Below are positions 12,301 through 25,313 of a stretch of DNA of 64,000 nucleotides, piece after piece (position 1 is the stretch's first letter; every line of letters begins with the position of its first letter). The notes beneath the pieces are model-generated. The model did no database searches. It was not told the DNA's origin and saw nothing but the letters and a program-made list of their open reading frames with translations. The translations under genes were made by a program, and so were the position numbers. The DNA comes from Magicicada septendecula (taxonomy: Eukaryota; Arthropoda; Insecta; Hemiptera; Cicadidae). The stretch lies in the NCBI GenBank assembly GCA_034769895.1, contig CM068368.1, positions 338,915,076-338,979,075 on the forward strand, given 5' to 3'.

Positions 12301-15300
12301 AAGATAACTCTTTACTTGAGACCGTATAAGTGTGAGCTCTTTTCAACATATTAGTTACAACTAATTTTCATCTATCTGACTCGAAGCTCTCGTTTGGTTT
12401 ACCCTTAAGTGTCGTAATATGTCGTAATGGTTTGACCCTCACGTATCTTTCATCACATCACCTATTATTTAAAATAGAGAGGTGTTTTGCATTCTTATTA
12501 TTTAAAACGTTATAAAGTGTTACACAGTTTAGAAAAACTTTATATATTATATTTCCGTTCATGTCTTACGTCGACATTTTAATTGTTCAAGAAAAATTAT
12601 TCAAGAAGTTGAATACATTTTTTTTAATGTTAATTACATTTTTATAACAATTTACTATTTTAAGGTCTTGTAGTCACCAATCCTGTAAGTTCATTTTTCT
12701 ATAAAACTACATAACCTATTTATTTGCATCGGTTAAAAGCCAGTTCGCACAGTAGAGCGATGCATATTGTCTGTACCTCCAACAGGATGTCACAAAACCG
12801 TATATTAGTTGTGTTTGTTGGCTACTAACAGGTCAAAATTTTTTAATTTTATTTTATTAAATGTGTTATAATGTATTTACAGCTTATAATCAATTCTCAT
12901 ATCTCATTCTAGATTTCGTTAATCTCCAATACTTCTATTAACATTGCATCTCTGTTTCTTTCCGACGGGACGGATCGTTAGCCATTGAGAATTCAATCTT
13001 CTGTCATGCATTTCTCATAATTATATCGTACTACCGGTTTCCTTTACTTCCAGAAACTAATATAGAATTCGTAACATGAAGCAAGGAGACTATGGGACAA
13101 GGTGTATTCAGAATTTCATTTCGGATAATACAGTTAATTATTATTGCTTGTTATAAATAATATTTAGACCTAATTTAATAGGATAATAATATGACATAAT
13201 TTGTGTTATGTTTTTTTATCTGAGTGGAAACTCTTCAAAACCCTTTCTGTCTATACTCATGAAGGCGACGAACGTTCGCATTATCCGTTTCATCGAGCAA
13301 GCCGGCGGATCGAGTACATTAAGAGACTTCACGTCTTTCAAATTTCTCTGCTTGCATTGTTTGACTTACAACCTAAAACGTAATGTGCCTTTCGTTTCCA
13401 TAAATCCATTCTTAATAAATATATTCGTTAACTTCAGTGTCATTCATTACCTATGCTTAAGTTTTATTCGTGATACGATTATATTAAAGGTCGTTGAATA
13501 TATCGTTTACATTATTTTTACATCACCGAAAAGGATTCAGCACTTATTGTTCTTTCTTATTTGGTTTTTGTCTTGTCTCATCCAAATGACTCCGAAGACG
13601 TTTTGTGTCCGAGATTAATACGCTCAGAAACAGTTGTACATTGCTACATACGATTTTTCATCGCTTTCTCTGTGTCTCCTATTCGACGCTCGTGTTATTG
13701 CCAACTTTTTTACAGAAATTCACACGCAGCTTCTGCACGTTACAATATGTTATGTAGCTATACAGACGCCTTCATACGTCCGTATTTACAAGTGTGTCTC
13801 ATTGAAAGAGAGAGTGTTCACGTGCTCGAAGAGATTCCTTAGCGTACCGGTACTTGATTCGGCGTGTTGTCCCCACGAAACGAAAGTGAAAACTTCTGTA
13901 TTCGTGTCGTGGATTTCATTTAACCCTTCTCTCACTTTTGTATTTATGTACGTTACAGGGCAAGAGTGGATTAACGACTTCTAGTAGTTTATTTTAACAA
14001 GTATTGCTTAATACAACTTTTGCAACTGTAACCCTATTATGTACTACCGATAAAAATAACAGTGGAAAGTCAGTATTCCGGAACTCGTATAATGGTCTAC
14101 CTGGCGATTAAATAATTTTCAATTGGTACCGCGGTATTGAGAAGCAGTGTTGTGTTTCGTGTAATGTTCACCAGACGTTTACACAAAAATTAATAGTTAA
14201 ACTTGAAAACAATATAGACAAGATAAAACAGCCCAAAAATACCTTCCTTTTTTATTCTGAGGCCAAAATTATTAACTTGCGTAATTATGAGATTGCCGAA
14301 TGAACAATGCTTTTGATTTTAAAGATGCCTGGGTGCCACCTATCGGCAAACCCAGTTCCTGGTTACCCGTAGTAAGCTAGTACCTGAAAATTAAAATTTC
14401 CCGTTAATTTGAAGTAAACCTGGATTTGTTATCGATCAACCCAATGATTTTCGTCCGACTATAGTAGGCCTATTGCGAGTTCAGCGTTATAATTCTAAGA
14501 ATTATAAACCACAACCGTTTTATCTTCTCTTTTTGTGTTCACTTTACAACGCAGTTAACTTCTATTAATTTGTGAAAACATACTATTACATATAGACAAC
14601 ATGAATCAGTCCTACGATTTAATCAATTGTACGAATTGATTTCACAAAGGTTTAAGTCCACAAAGGATTTACTGTTTATTACTTTCGAAATTATTTTTAG
14701 AACTACCACGAAATGGGTTCACATTTGTTTTCTATTAGATATAATTAATAAAATTTAGAAGGGATTTACTGCCATTACACCCTATTTTCGTACGTACATT
14801 TTATTTTAGCCAGTACATGTGAAGGCTTCTTTACCTACATCAAAGCGAGCTCATCATTATTCACACAGATTACCTACACTGTTTTACTGTTATATCTCTT
14901 TTGTTGTGTTCCATGCTGTCGCCAACACACACGTTCCTAACCTCCCCTGCTTCTAAGCATTTGAATCAATTGCTGTGACAATGAATTTTCCTATAATAAG
15001 AATTAAATTATCATCGGACACGTTACGAAATCAGAAACATAAATGCAAAGCTAATAACTAGAATATTATTTAGTTAAAGTATATCAGCTGTTAAAGAAGT
15101 ATCATTCATATTATAAAGGTGCAGTACATTGTATCTGATACACCCACACGTTATGGCCAACAAAAAGTAAAAATTTGTAGTTACGACTGAAGACGACGAG
15201 TTGAAGAGAAACAGAAAATCTAACGGCAATAAGTGTCAATATACAGGTACGTCTGGGAAGGAAAACACTAGCCTATATTTTAATGGGAATTTTTTTTGGG

Positions 15301-18300
15301 GGGGGAAGGAAATTCATATTTTAACTGATAAAATAATTTATAGTCTTATAGGCAACCGTGAATAAAGACCTATGGTTTCAGTGGTACGGTAACTCACCAG
15401 TCTGTACAAACAGTTATATCTAATCTATCAGAAACGCTTTTCTTCTGCAGTATTTACGGAGACCTTTTCACGACACTTCTGTACTTTCATGCCAATAGTT
15501 GGCAACGTATATTATTTAATTCTTCTATTAATGTATATTATAACCTTAATTCTAACCAAATGACTGTATAACATAAAAATTTCATGAGTAACTTGATGCG
15601 AATTGTAGTCTAATGCGAATTGTTGTATTTAATGGCAGAAATATCGTTCGAGTGAACGTTAAATTTATGCCAAGGAAGTCAAGGAAGCTTTAGTAATTAC
15701 GAAAGTTACGCACACAACGATAGTTTGTTTGTGCCTAACTTGTCGTTTTTGAATGATAACTTTAAAATGCTAACAGAACAGCTTGAACGTTAAATGTTTA
15801 TTTTGTAAAATCCAAGAATATTCATTACATAAAAATTAGCACGGTTTGGTCATGTTTGCGTGAAGACGTTATAGGCGCACCGCCGGCAAATTGCTTACAG
15901 TTACGCAATGTATTATGCGCAGTGACAAAGCATTCTGGTGGCGGCGACTTTGGAACAATTGAAAGTTAATTGTGTAAAAACGCTGTGTCTTAGCGCTCAT
16001 AAGTGTCATACTGTTGTCAAGAAAGAAATGATTGGCATTTGATTAATTGCCAATGACGACGTTAATTTTATTTGCAATCTTATTAGCAAGGAATGAAAAA
16101 CAAACATACATGTACAGCTACGTTTAGTAAAGGGCTCTTACTTTTCCATTCAGATGGTCACGCTGTCGGGAAGAAGTGTCCAACTCAACTCTTTACATTT
16201 GTTGCTTTTGTTTTGTTTTGCTTTTGTACACGTGTAAAAAAGTTAAACAAATAGAAGCTTCGAGTACTATTTATGTAAGTTATTCCTTTCATGAAAGTTC
16301 GCCTTAGTGTACTTGGTATTTTGTTATAATAAAACTGGAGAAACGGGGATAGTGTTAAACATAATTTCAGTAAGTAAAACATATGCATAAATCCAATAAC
16401 GTAGGAGTGAAAAGAATTCTTTTGATATTTACTCGTTATGCCTTAATTTATCGGCCAAAGCGGGTCGAACAGAAAAAATAGGGACTGAAAAAACAGTTGC
16501 AAGAAAACATTTAACCATGCATGTTAAGAGCAGAATAGTCAAGACTTGAAAGAACATTAGTTGGCTAACAAAAGCTGCAGCTTGTAGTCACCAATGAGAA
16601 AACTATTAGTAAAACGAGAGTCTTTAGACTTCTTGATTACTGTAAATAAAACCTCATGCACTAACTTTGAGACATGTCCTAAATTTTAACGGTTACATTT
16701 CGCAGATCCATATTTTTAGTGAATCATACACTTTGGTAGTTGATGGCTACCAAAGTTTTAAGGAATGTTCAGGATTGATGGTTCAAGCGTCATGACACAG
16801 GGCAGACTATCAAATATAGAAACGAAGACGTACTCAGGGAAACATAAGTAGGCCTACTCTAAATGCCTGAAAAAGCAACGAGCTAAGGAGAATTTGCAAC
16901 TCCATTTAGAAAATACCTTGAACGCAGGATTGGCAAGATAGTAATGGGATGTATCATGCTATGTCGACAGGACGTTGTAATGTCAAGGAAATATGGCGTG
17001 GTTTGCGAAACAAGAACCTAATTCTTTAAGTTGATGATGATAATAACGATGAACAAATTGAAAACCTAATGTTTAAACTTAAATATACAAAACAACAGTA
17101 TGACCTATCTTAACCTGCAGATCAGGAACAGGTGGAGATACATTGGGGACCAAGCAATTTTTGGGAAATTAAGTTTTCTTAAAGTTTTATTAAAAACTCA
17201 GACGGAATAGGATATGAAATAAAGGCATACGAAATCAGTGTGGCATTAGACTAAAAACGAAAGAGTGAAAATAAGACGGCAAGCGTGGAATTGAGACACC
17301 TTACGGATGGGTGAGCTAGACACAAATCGCCCATAGTAGGCGGTTAGAGAAGAGGGAGAGAAATTCCTACAATATGCAAATTAATTTGTAGCCTATTGAC
17401 AAAATAAAGTTACTGAAAAAATGAACCAAATACGTAGATTATATATATATAGATTATATATTTTAGAAACTTTGAAGCATATACTTGTTCAACGTGTGAA
17501 TTTACGGAAAATGATTAAGCCTAACGATTAATAAGAAGTTAGATAGAAGAGCGATATTTAGGAACCTGAAATACAAAATTAAAGAACCTCTTTTCTATCG
17601 TTCCTTAAACATTTTTTAATTACACAAAATTCACCGTTTTAGTTGGCAAAATTTTCAAGTAAATCAACTTGTTTATATACATCCGTCTAGATAAACTGCA
17701 TTTCATTTAAGTGTTGTACAATGGACGAGAATATATAATTTAATAATACTGTAAACCAGTTTGCTGGTTTTAACAAAAACAGTGTTCTATTGTTACACAC
17801 TAACAATAATGGATTGTCTGTTTAATCCTGTAGGCCTATTGTTGGTTACAGAAAGAATGTCAATACCGGAAAATAATTGAAAAATATTTAAAAAATAAGT
17901 CAACATTTATTGAAGCAAAATCAAAGCAGCAGCTAAGAAAAATTCCTATTGTTGTAATACTCATACAGTTTTCCTTGTTTTACTGTAAATAACTGAAGGA
18001 AGTTAAGCGGGTTATATAACTCCGTGCTGAATGTTTGACATTCAGAGCGTCCTGTGTGCGTGAAGGATTGTGTGTATGCATACCACAACGTTTTGACATT
18101 TACAGAAGACACGGCGTCACTCGGAAATGTTAAATTTAGAAAGTGATGACGATACGCATTGCTTGCAGTATGGTTAGTTATTCGGTAGAAAGTGAAATTA
18201 TACGTGCGCTTCAGTGTGTGTGTGTGTTCGTGAGCGCGCACTGCGATATCATAGGTCTGCGTCTATACTTTATTCGGTTATTTAACATTATATTATTTTC

Positions 18301-18734
18301 AAATTCATTTTAGTCCATCATTGTTAATATTTTTTGCCTGTCTCTTTGACCCTGTCTCTGTCCCTCGTTACTGATATCTTGTCATTGAGTATATTCATGA
18401 AAGACGTGTAGCGTCACCTTCAGTCCTCTATTTCATAAGAACGAATTCTGCAAAACCGAAAGTTTTAACATTGTGTAGGTGTAACAACCAGTAGTCATCA
18501 AATTATTTCATATTTAAATGTCTTTGGCAGTTCCATTATTTTCAGGTATTATAAGTGTAAGACATTTTTTCCAACGCGATAAATGTTATATTCAGTTTTT
18601 AGTATTTTCACTAAATTAGCTGAAATCTTAATGTAGTGCTTTTCTTAAATATCCGTGGCTTAATTATCCATTACATTATGTGGTTTAATTTTCAATCCAT
18701 TATACATTATCAATTTGAAATAAGTCATATGTAT
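9346..18734. other. long AT-rich non-coding stretch, possibly intronic
   Basis: More than 9 kb with no supported gene. Noted inside it are a G-run with a short CTACTAGTAG palindrome (10051-10091), a T8G8-type run near 15290-15306, an interrupted GT tract near 18211-18235, and TAGGCCTA palindromes at 14465, 16849 and 17831. The open frames at 10137-10433, 11387-11809, 12059-12307 and 13208-13984 show no domain, plausible start context or coding bias. If the exon ending at 9345 is genuine, this would be intron. Confidence 0.4.
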
Positions 18735-19630
18735 CAGTGGCATAACAACGGGGGCAATCAGGGGTCAAATCCATCCCCCAGAGCTATTAAAAATTTCAGC
18801 AAAATTCCATGATCACGTAATGTAGGCCTACTTCTAAGACAGTTTCATGTGTTAAAATGAGGCTTCTAAATAATTGTAGAAATAAAAGGGATTATAATAT
18901 TTGTAAATTAATGTTTGTAAGTTAATAATGACAATAACTTGACATTTGGTAAATAACGTATGTATTTTCAGCCTTAAAAAAATCCATTACACACGCGCTA
19001 GAAAACGAAGGCAGAGCGTATAATCTGCCTTTACCTTTTTTTTGCAGAGACATGCTTCCCCTTAGAGGGTTGACTATGTCATGACTCCCCTAGTCTAACA
19101 TTTCTATGGTTTGAACCATCGCCTTCATTGGACGGGTAAATTAGCAGTTTCTTGACTTTAATTCGGAAAAATGTTTGTTGCTGGACTTTACATAAAAAGT
19201 AACGTACTTTACAAACTACAAGTTGCTCACAACATTCGTGGGACTATATCGTTAAAGTGCAAAGGGATAATAAAACCAGAAATTTCTAAGTACTACAGAA
19301 AGACTCATTTTTACGCGATTTATAAGAGTACAGATGTAGAATGAAACTTATTATATGACATGAGATTTATTCATTTTGATTATCAGTTAAGCAAGATAGA
19401 ATATTTTTAAATCAGCGCTTTTTAATATTTTTTTCAAACCCTTATTTCTCACATTGGATACTCAAAACGTCTGAGACGCAAAGGCTTTATAAAATGATAC
19501 GGGAAAAATATCATATAATTTTTTCATTTATCAGTTACCTTGAAAAAAATGGGGGGTCCACCTACAAGATAGTCTCATCCTTCTTACATGAGCTAATCTC
19601 ATCTCATCCCCCCTCCTAGTTACGCCACTG
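18735..19630. mobile_element. non-autonomous DNA transposon (MITE-like), CAGTGGC termini, probable hAT-like 8-bp target duplication
   Basis: The left end reads CAGTGGCATAAC followed by a G-rich run. The right end reads, on the opposite strand, CAGTGGCGTAAC also followed by a G-rich run, so the ends form terminal inverted repeats with one mismatch over the first 12 bases. The flanking octamers ATATGTAT (18727-18734) and ATATATAT (19631-19638) differ at one position, consistent with an 8-bp target-site duplication as made by hAT transposases. The 896-bp interior has no transposase-like open frame. A TA-duplicating family is the alternative, because the flanks are also rich in TA. Confidence 0.72.
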
Positions 19631-19638
19631 ATATATAT

Positions 19639-21489
19639 ACCATTATTTATTATCGTATATCGTATGCTGCATGACTTATTATGGAATGTTTAAAAATTTT
19701 AATTTCTGAAGTTCATTGAATTATGATTATAATTTGGTACAATAATTTTATAACGGTATAATAAAAATATTACAACGTATAATTTAACTTTCTTTCTTAA
19801 AAACGAATTGTACGAAAATAAATACATGACGATTTATCAGTGATGTGAATAAGGGGTGGGGGAATACATTTCCCGAGTTGCTAAACTACTTCAGACACGA
19901 TAACAAAAATTAGTTCTCATTATATCACCTGTTACATCGTTATGTTCATGATTTCGGTTTTGTTGCATCTGCAGTTTGTTTTTGTCATCATCGTCTTACA
20001 ATAACTAGTTGTCAACACCTATTCCGTTATTCTGCATCCAATACATGTACGAGTTTTTGGTCGTTACAGTTCAACAGGAATGCCAACAGTGACTGTTGAA
20101 ACAGTTCATGTTGGAATAACTACGTAGCATGGAGTACAAGAGTACACCCTTACAAAAGTACAATGCTACATTCTTGAAGCATAATTTATCAAGCATATAC
20201 ATGCTACGTTTACCAACTGTTGATATTAATGTTCATACACCAGCCAGCAGCAACTGGTTCAGCAGGTCAAGAGGATAGGTCGTTGAACTCACCCGTCTAC
20301 CTACCTACCTACAAAAGCAGAAGTAAAAGTGGATCTATTCGCCTCCTGTCTCATTGTGTTTGCGCGCATACGAAGTTGATGCATATTCTATGCTGATGCA
20401 CGGTCTGCAATGCAAAAAATTTTACTGTTGATGGAAAAAGTCTATGAAAATATGTATCCAGAGGCGAGACCACTTAATCGGTTGAATTTGCAAACTAGAC
20501 GTCCTCGATGAAACAATAACTCCGTGTTTAATGCGATTTTTACAGCACTGAAATTAAGTGACGTGGCCTCTTTAGAAACCTAATATTATTATCAAATCAA
20601 AGCATTTAAATTTCAGTACTGATGAATCAACTCAGACTGTAATAAAGTCAAAACTAACCCAAGATTAAACACGTTATTCAAACCTAAGTGTGTGTTAAAC
20701 TGATCAAAGGGTTTTCCCTATTCGAGATTCTACTGTCGCTCTTCTCTATCATCAGTCGTCACTGACTTCTGCAACACTTGTCGTGTCGGAATAACTATAT
20801 GTGTCTCACATATATGTAACTGAATTTCCCGCACAATCTGTTTGCTGTAATAACAATTTAAAGGGTTCAAGTAATGGTGATTTTTACTAATCAATTAAAT
20901 ACCCTAATGTGGATAATTTCTTGTTTGTGGTATGACATTTTGAATACTTAATGCATAAAAGTATTATGAATTAAATTTTATAACAGGCGCTTGTGTATTT
21001 ATTTTAGTATTTATTTCGAATTATTGAATGATAGTGTCAAAAAAATACATAATCTGAGAATTGAATCCTGTAGGAAAAGTAAGATTAAGAGTATATTAAG
21101 ACAATTTTAAATGTAAACGTCTATATATATTAGGACATACACCTCATGTACGTTAACATTATGTTAGCCTAATATTATATGTGTGCACATGTGCCTTCTT
21201 GATGGCGACAGTGATAGCCGTCGTCTAACTTTGGAATTATCATTAAATGAGACATTTTAAGCCTATAATGCGTTGGATTTTCAAATGTAACTACAGCTTC
21301 AGATACACGTCCGAATAATCCTTAGTTACAATCATTGTGCTCAAACTCCACAGAAAAGAAATTTCGATTACAATTAAATTGAACAATCTAACAAATAATC
21401 TAGCTGCCAGTTTTTAACTTAATCTACCTAACTATCTGTCTTCCTGTCGAATCCCTATAGTGTGACATCCCGTAATCTCAGGTGGTATT
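19639..21489. other. no gene seen
   Basis: AT-rich non-coding DNA. A short CTAC run lies at about 20296-20312. Nothing else could be supported. Confidence 0.4.
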
Positions 21490-21520
21490 GTTTTATTGTT
21501 GTTGTTGTTGTTGTTGTTGG

Positions 21521-21584
<64 letters not shown>

Positions 21585-21645
21585 CTTCTTCTTCTTCTTC
21601 TTCTTCTTCTTCTTCTTCTTCTTCTTCTTCTTCTTCTTCTTCTTC
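21490..21645. repeat. compound trinucleotide microsatellite (TTG)n(TTC)n
   Basis: About 93 bases of TTG repeats with one GGTG interruption near 21519-21522 run directly into about 61 bases of TTC repeats. All three forward frames and the reverse frame are open through it, giving artefactual runs of Cys, Val, Leu, Ser, Phe, Asn and Lys. None of these is a gene. Confidence 0.97.
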
Positions 21646-21649
21646 ATTG

Positions 21650-22934
21650 TCTTCTTTTTCTTATTCATTTTATTTATTAGACAAGTCAAAGTCAGCTATT
21701 ACGGTTCTTAAAGCTTTTCGATTTTTCAACTCTTCTATGTCTGTCAAGTTTATCTGTATGTTATTTTCCGAAGTACTGCGTAGTATGGACACATTCACTT
21801 CGTAAGACTATTATTCGTCAGTCTAGACTCATATCTCCACCTTACGTTTTACAGTTTAGCTTTTAATGTGAAACAGGAAATGTATTTGTGTATTTTTTTA
21901 CACAAGTTGTTCGATACACAATTTTTGGTTTATGAAAAATTATTTTGACGTACATTTACCGTTCTAATAGAGTTGCCGCTGATGCAACACTACTGACGGC
22001 TTGTGACCGTGTGTTGGTGAACGGGAACGTCGCTGCCACTGCACCGTGAAATTGGATTTCTTCGAGTGGACGGCATGCCAACGTTGTTAATTATTATGGT
22101 AATTGTAGTTTAATTCTGCACGCTGAAAGTGTGTTTTGTATTCAATATTATGGAAGTGTTCGAGAGAAAGTGCGGAAAACGAATATTATCACACAGCTGA
22201 GTTTTAAAAATAATGTTTTAATTCCGTAGTTGTGCTATAGTCACACATATTTTAATAAAGCAAAACAAAGTGCTTCTACGTTCTGTAAACACTGCTTCTT
22301 ATAGCCTTTTCGCACAGGTATATAAATTCCTGCGGGACCTAGACGGATGTAAACAGGAATGGACATCACAGTGAGTGATATCCCGCTACAGTGTGCTTAA
22401 AACCCTCTGTGAAACTCAGGTTCCAGTCCAATCATTCCCATTAGGGTTTTATAATTGATATCGAGAATGATGGCACTAACCTTAGTCGTGTGTAAACTGG
22501 CCTATTTTTAACCTATTATTCAACAGACATCTATTAAACCTTCATAATATGTTATTTGAGTATCTTCACTCGATGATTCTTTGTTTACTGTTTTGTTTCA
22601 TCAGAGTAAACAGTTAAAGTGAATTAGTGAAGTATGGTTTCGCTTAATGATATAAGTTATAGTATTCATATTTGGACATTTTAACATAAAATCAGTTAAC
22701 GGGTAAAACACAGTTTTCAGGAAGAAGGTTGACATATTGGTAAACTCTGGATCCAATCAATACCTTTATCTCCTTAACAAGAATCAATGTGGAAATTACA
22801 TCATTATTGTCATCAGCACTTGCTCACTGCTGCACCACTGTCACTTTAGTCCATTTTGCAACGATTTCTCTCTAAGAAAATCTTGTACCACAGAGTATCC
22901 CAACATCTTTCAAACGATATTTTTAATCTTAATT
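21650..22934. other. no gene seen
   Basis: Non-coding DNA between the microsatellite and the LINE remnant. A TATATAAA word follows a pyrimidine-rich CACAG at 22319, but no exon or promoter can be supported. Confidence 0.4.
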
Positions 22935-24670
22935 CGGGGTCAAAACGTCCTACGACGTTGTCCGATGCCCAACCTCCATTGTTGTCTGTCGTTGCAGATT
23001 TCATCGTTTAGTCCTCTATCGCTCATTGATCCTCTATCCATGTTTTCTTTGGTCTTCCTATCTTTCTGTGCACTCTAGATATCTATCTCATTGTTTTCTT
23101 TTGTAGTCAGTCTTGTCAAATTCTTTGTACGTGTCCGTGTATTAAGTGTTTTTCTTCAATGCAGTCGATGATTGTCTTTTGTACGCCCATTTCTTCCTCT
23201 ATCGTTTCTTTTCGTATTCGCTCTAGCTTTGAAGTTCTAATAGCTCGTCTAAAAGCATCCATTTCTGTAGCTTCTAACTTTCTTTTTACCTGTTCCTGTA
23301 TTCTCCATGTTTCGGATTCGTACATCAACGTACTTTTAATCAACATCGTGTATTCTTTTCTTCCTTTCCCTTTCCAATTTCTGTGTTCCTTCTTCATTAA
23401 AGTTTATTCCTAAGTATTTGTAGCTGTGCATTTTTTTACACGTTTATTGTTTTCTAAGATTTAATGTGTTGTTTCTTCTCCGACACACAGATACTGGTTT
23501 TTTCTATGTTCATCAGTAATCCCCATTTTTCATACTCTTCCTTCAGTTTGCGTGTCATATATTCCAGGTCTTTATTTTCATTTGTACATATCACTTGATC
23601 GTCTGCAGACTTCAGGGTGTACAAGCATGTGTCATCGTCAATTTTAATACCCATCCCTTTGCATTTTTTCTTCCAGTGGGTTAGAGCTTCCAATGTAAAT
23701 TTTGTAAAGCGTGGGGGAAATGCAACAGCCCTGTCGTAATCCCTTATTTACTCTGAACGTTTCTGATACTCTATTTCTCACTTTTAATGTGGACGTCATA
23801 TCTTTGTACAAGTTTTGCACAGCCGTATTAAGTGTATGGTTGATGTTGGTATCTTGAAGCACCTCCCATAGTTTTACAATAGGTATATTATCGTAAGCTT
23901 TCTGTAAGCCTATAAATATTAAGTGAGTTGCTTTTTTTCTTTCTAATTTTTTTTCAATAACTTGTTTTAGTCAAAACACGTTGTCTGTACACCCGTTGGA
24001 CCTACCCGCTCTAAAGCCACACTCCTCTTCTTCTTCATAGCCCTCATATTCGCTTTCTATCTTATCTCTGATAATTCTGCCGCATACTCTACTAATTGTA
24101 CTCTTTATCGATATTCCACGATAGTTGTTGCTATCTAGTTTGTTGCCTTTCTTGTATATTGGTATAATAGAGTCTGTTTTCCATTTCTGAGGTATATTGT
24201 AATCGTTGATGTATTTTGTAAAGATGTACGCTACTGATTCGTGTAAGGCTTCTGTTTCATTTTTTAGAAGTTCTGCGTTGATACCACCGGGACCCGAGGA
24301 TTATCCATTTTTGAGTTGTTTTATAGCGTTCTTCACTGTTGTTGCATCTAATTGTACTACTTCTCCTTCTATTTTAATATCCGCTTGTTCATCTCCTTTT
24401 TGTCTATACTTAGGTCTATGTTCTGTTAGTAAGTGTGTAAAATGTTTAACCCATTTTCCTGTGGGTATAATCTGCAGTGGGCTATTTGATTTCTCGTTAG
24501 TTTTTACTCAATTTAGGAAATTCCAGGCTTCACTACATTTTCTTCCACCAATGTAGGTGTTTATTTCTCTACATTTTTTATCTCATATTTCTCTTTTTCT
24601 TTCCACGATCCTGCGTTTTGTTTCCCTACTTTCAGAGGATATACATTAACTAAGCATGTATATTGGTCTG
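22935..24670 (-). pseudogene. decayed non-LTR retrotransposon (LINE) ORF2, reverse transcriptase and C-terminal part
   Basis: Read on the minus strand from about 24,650 downwards, this region carries the ordered hallmarks of an endonuclease/RT-type LINE ORF2. They are GPGGINAELLKNE near 24,270-24,300, a fingers motif ending NYRGIS near 24,110, a QKAYDNI motif A near 23,895, KGLRQGCCISPTLYKIYI near 23,730, the catalytic SADDQV near 23,605, and a C-terminal arm with SETWRIQEQVKRKLEATEMD near 23,280 and GRPKKTWIED near 23,040. It is split by several stops and frame changes, and two longer open pieces meet near 23,650. The 3' end lies near 22,935, after which similarity fades. It cannot encode a working protein. 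The clade is not resolved. It differs from both the 45.6-kb and the 51-kb reverse transcriptases. Confidence 0.85.
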
Positions 24671-25262
24671 CAGTCTGGCAGTATTCGTGACCTAGCAAAA
24701 TTACCTACCCACTAACTCTTATTTTGTTAATTCCATAAACAGTTTCGTCTATTCTAGATTGATTATGGTTATATATCAATTTAATTATTTTCATATCTCT
24801 CTTTGTTTTTCCTATTTCTAGCACACTTTTGTACTTAGGAAGGTGTTTTGCACCATTCCCGTCTTCACTGATCATGTTCTGTCACATCGGTTTGATTTCA
24901 CGTAATTGTTATGTTCACATAGTTATAAAATGGTTAGGCTCACATGGTTATGAAATTTTTAGATTGACATGGTCAGGTTCAGATGGTTAATAGAACATTG
25001 CTGAAATTACTGTTTTGACAAGACATGCTCTCTGGTGAGCCAGAAAAGTTCTTGGTATATATCGTCAATAATGTATCGCTTGTACTGAAAGGAATGTCAC
25101 TTGCCAAAGGTGTGAGAACGGGTTCCAAAGCCTAGCCTCCCCTTGTGCAGTACCAAGGACACAAGCCTACATTCATAACAATTAACAGCCGTTGTTTTCA
25201 ATCTTTAACCGTGTAACACACGCTGAAAGTATGCGAAACTAGTACAAGACACGCGCGCGCGC

Positions 25263-25313
<51 letters not shown>

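Noticed and set aside
21432..21805. Several overlapping open frames on both strands made of poly-Cys/Ser, poly-Val/Leu, poly-Leu/Phe or poly-Lys/Asn
   Set aside because: They are translations of one TTG/TTC microsatellite and have no independent support.
22319..22326. TATATAAA as a promoter TATA box
   Set aside because: Common by chance in AT-rich DNA and no coding start follows.
22319..22370. Possible internal exon between a pyrimidine-rich CACAG and GTGAGTGA
   Set aside because: Only one frame is open and it is out of phase with the exon ending at 9345; no homology recognised.
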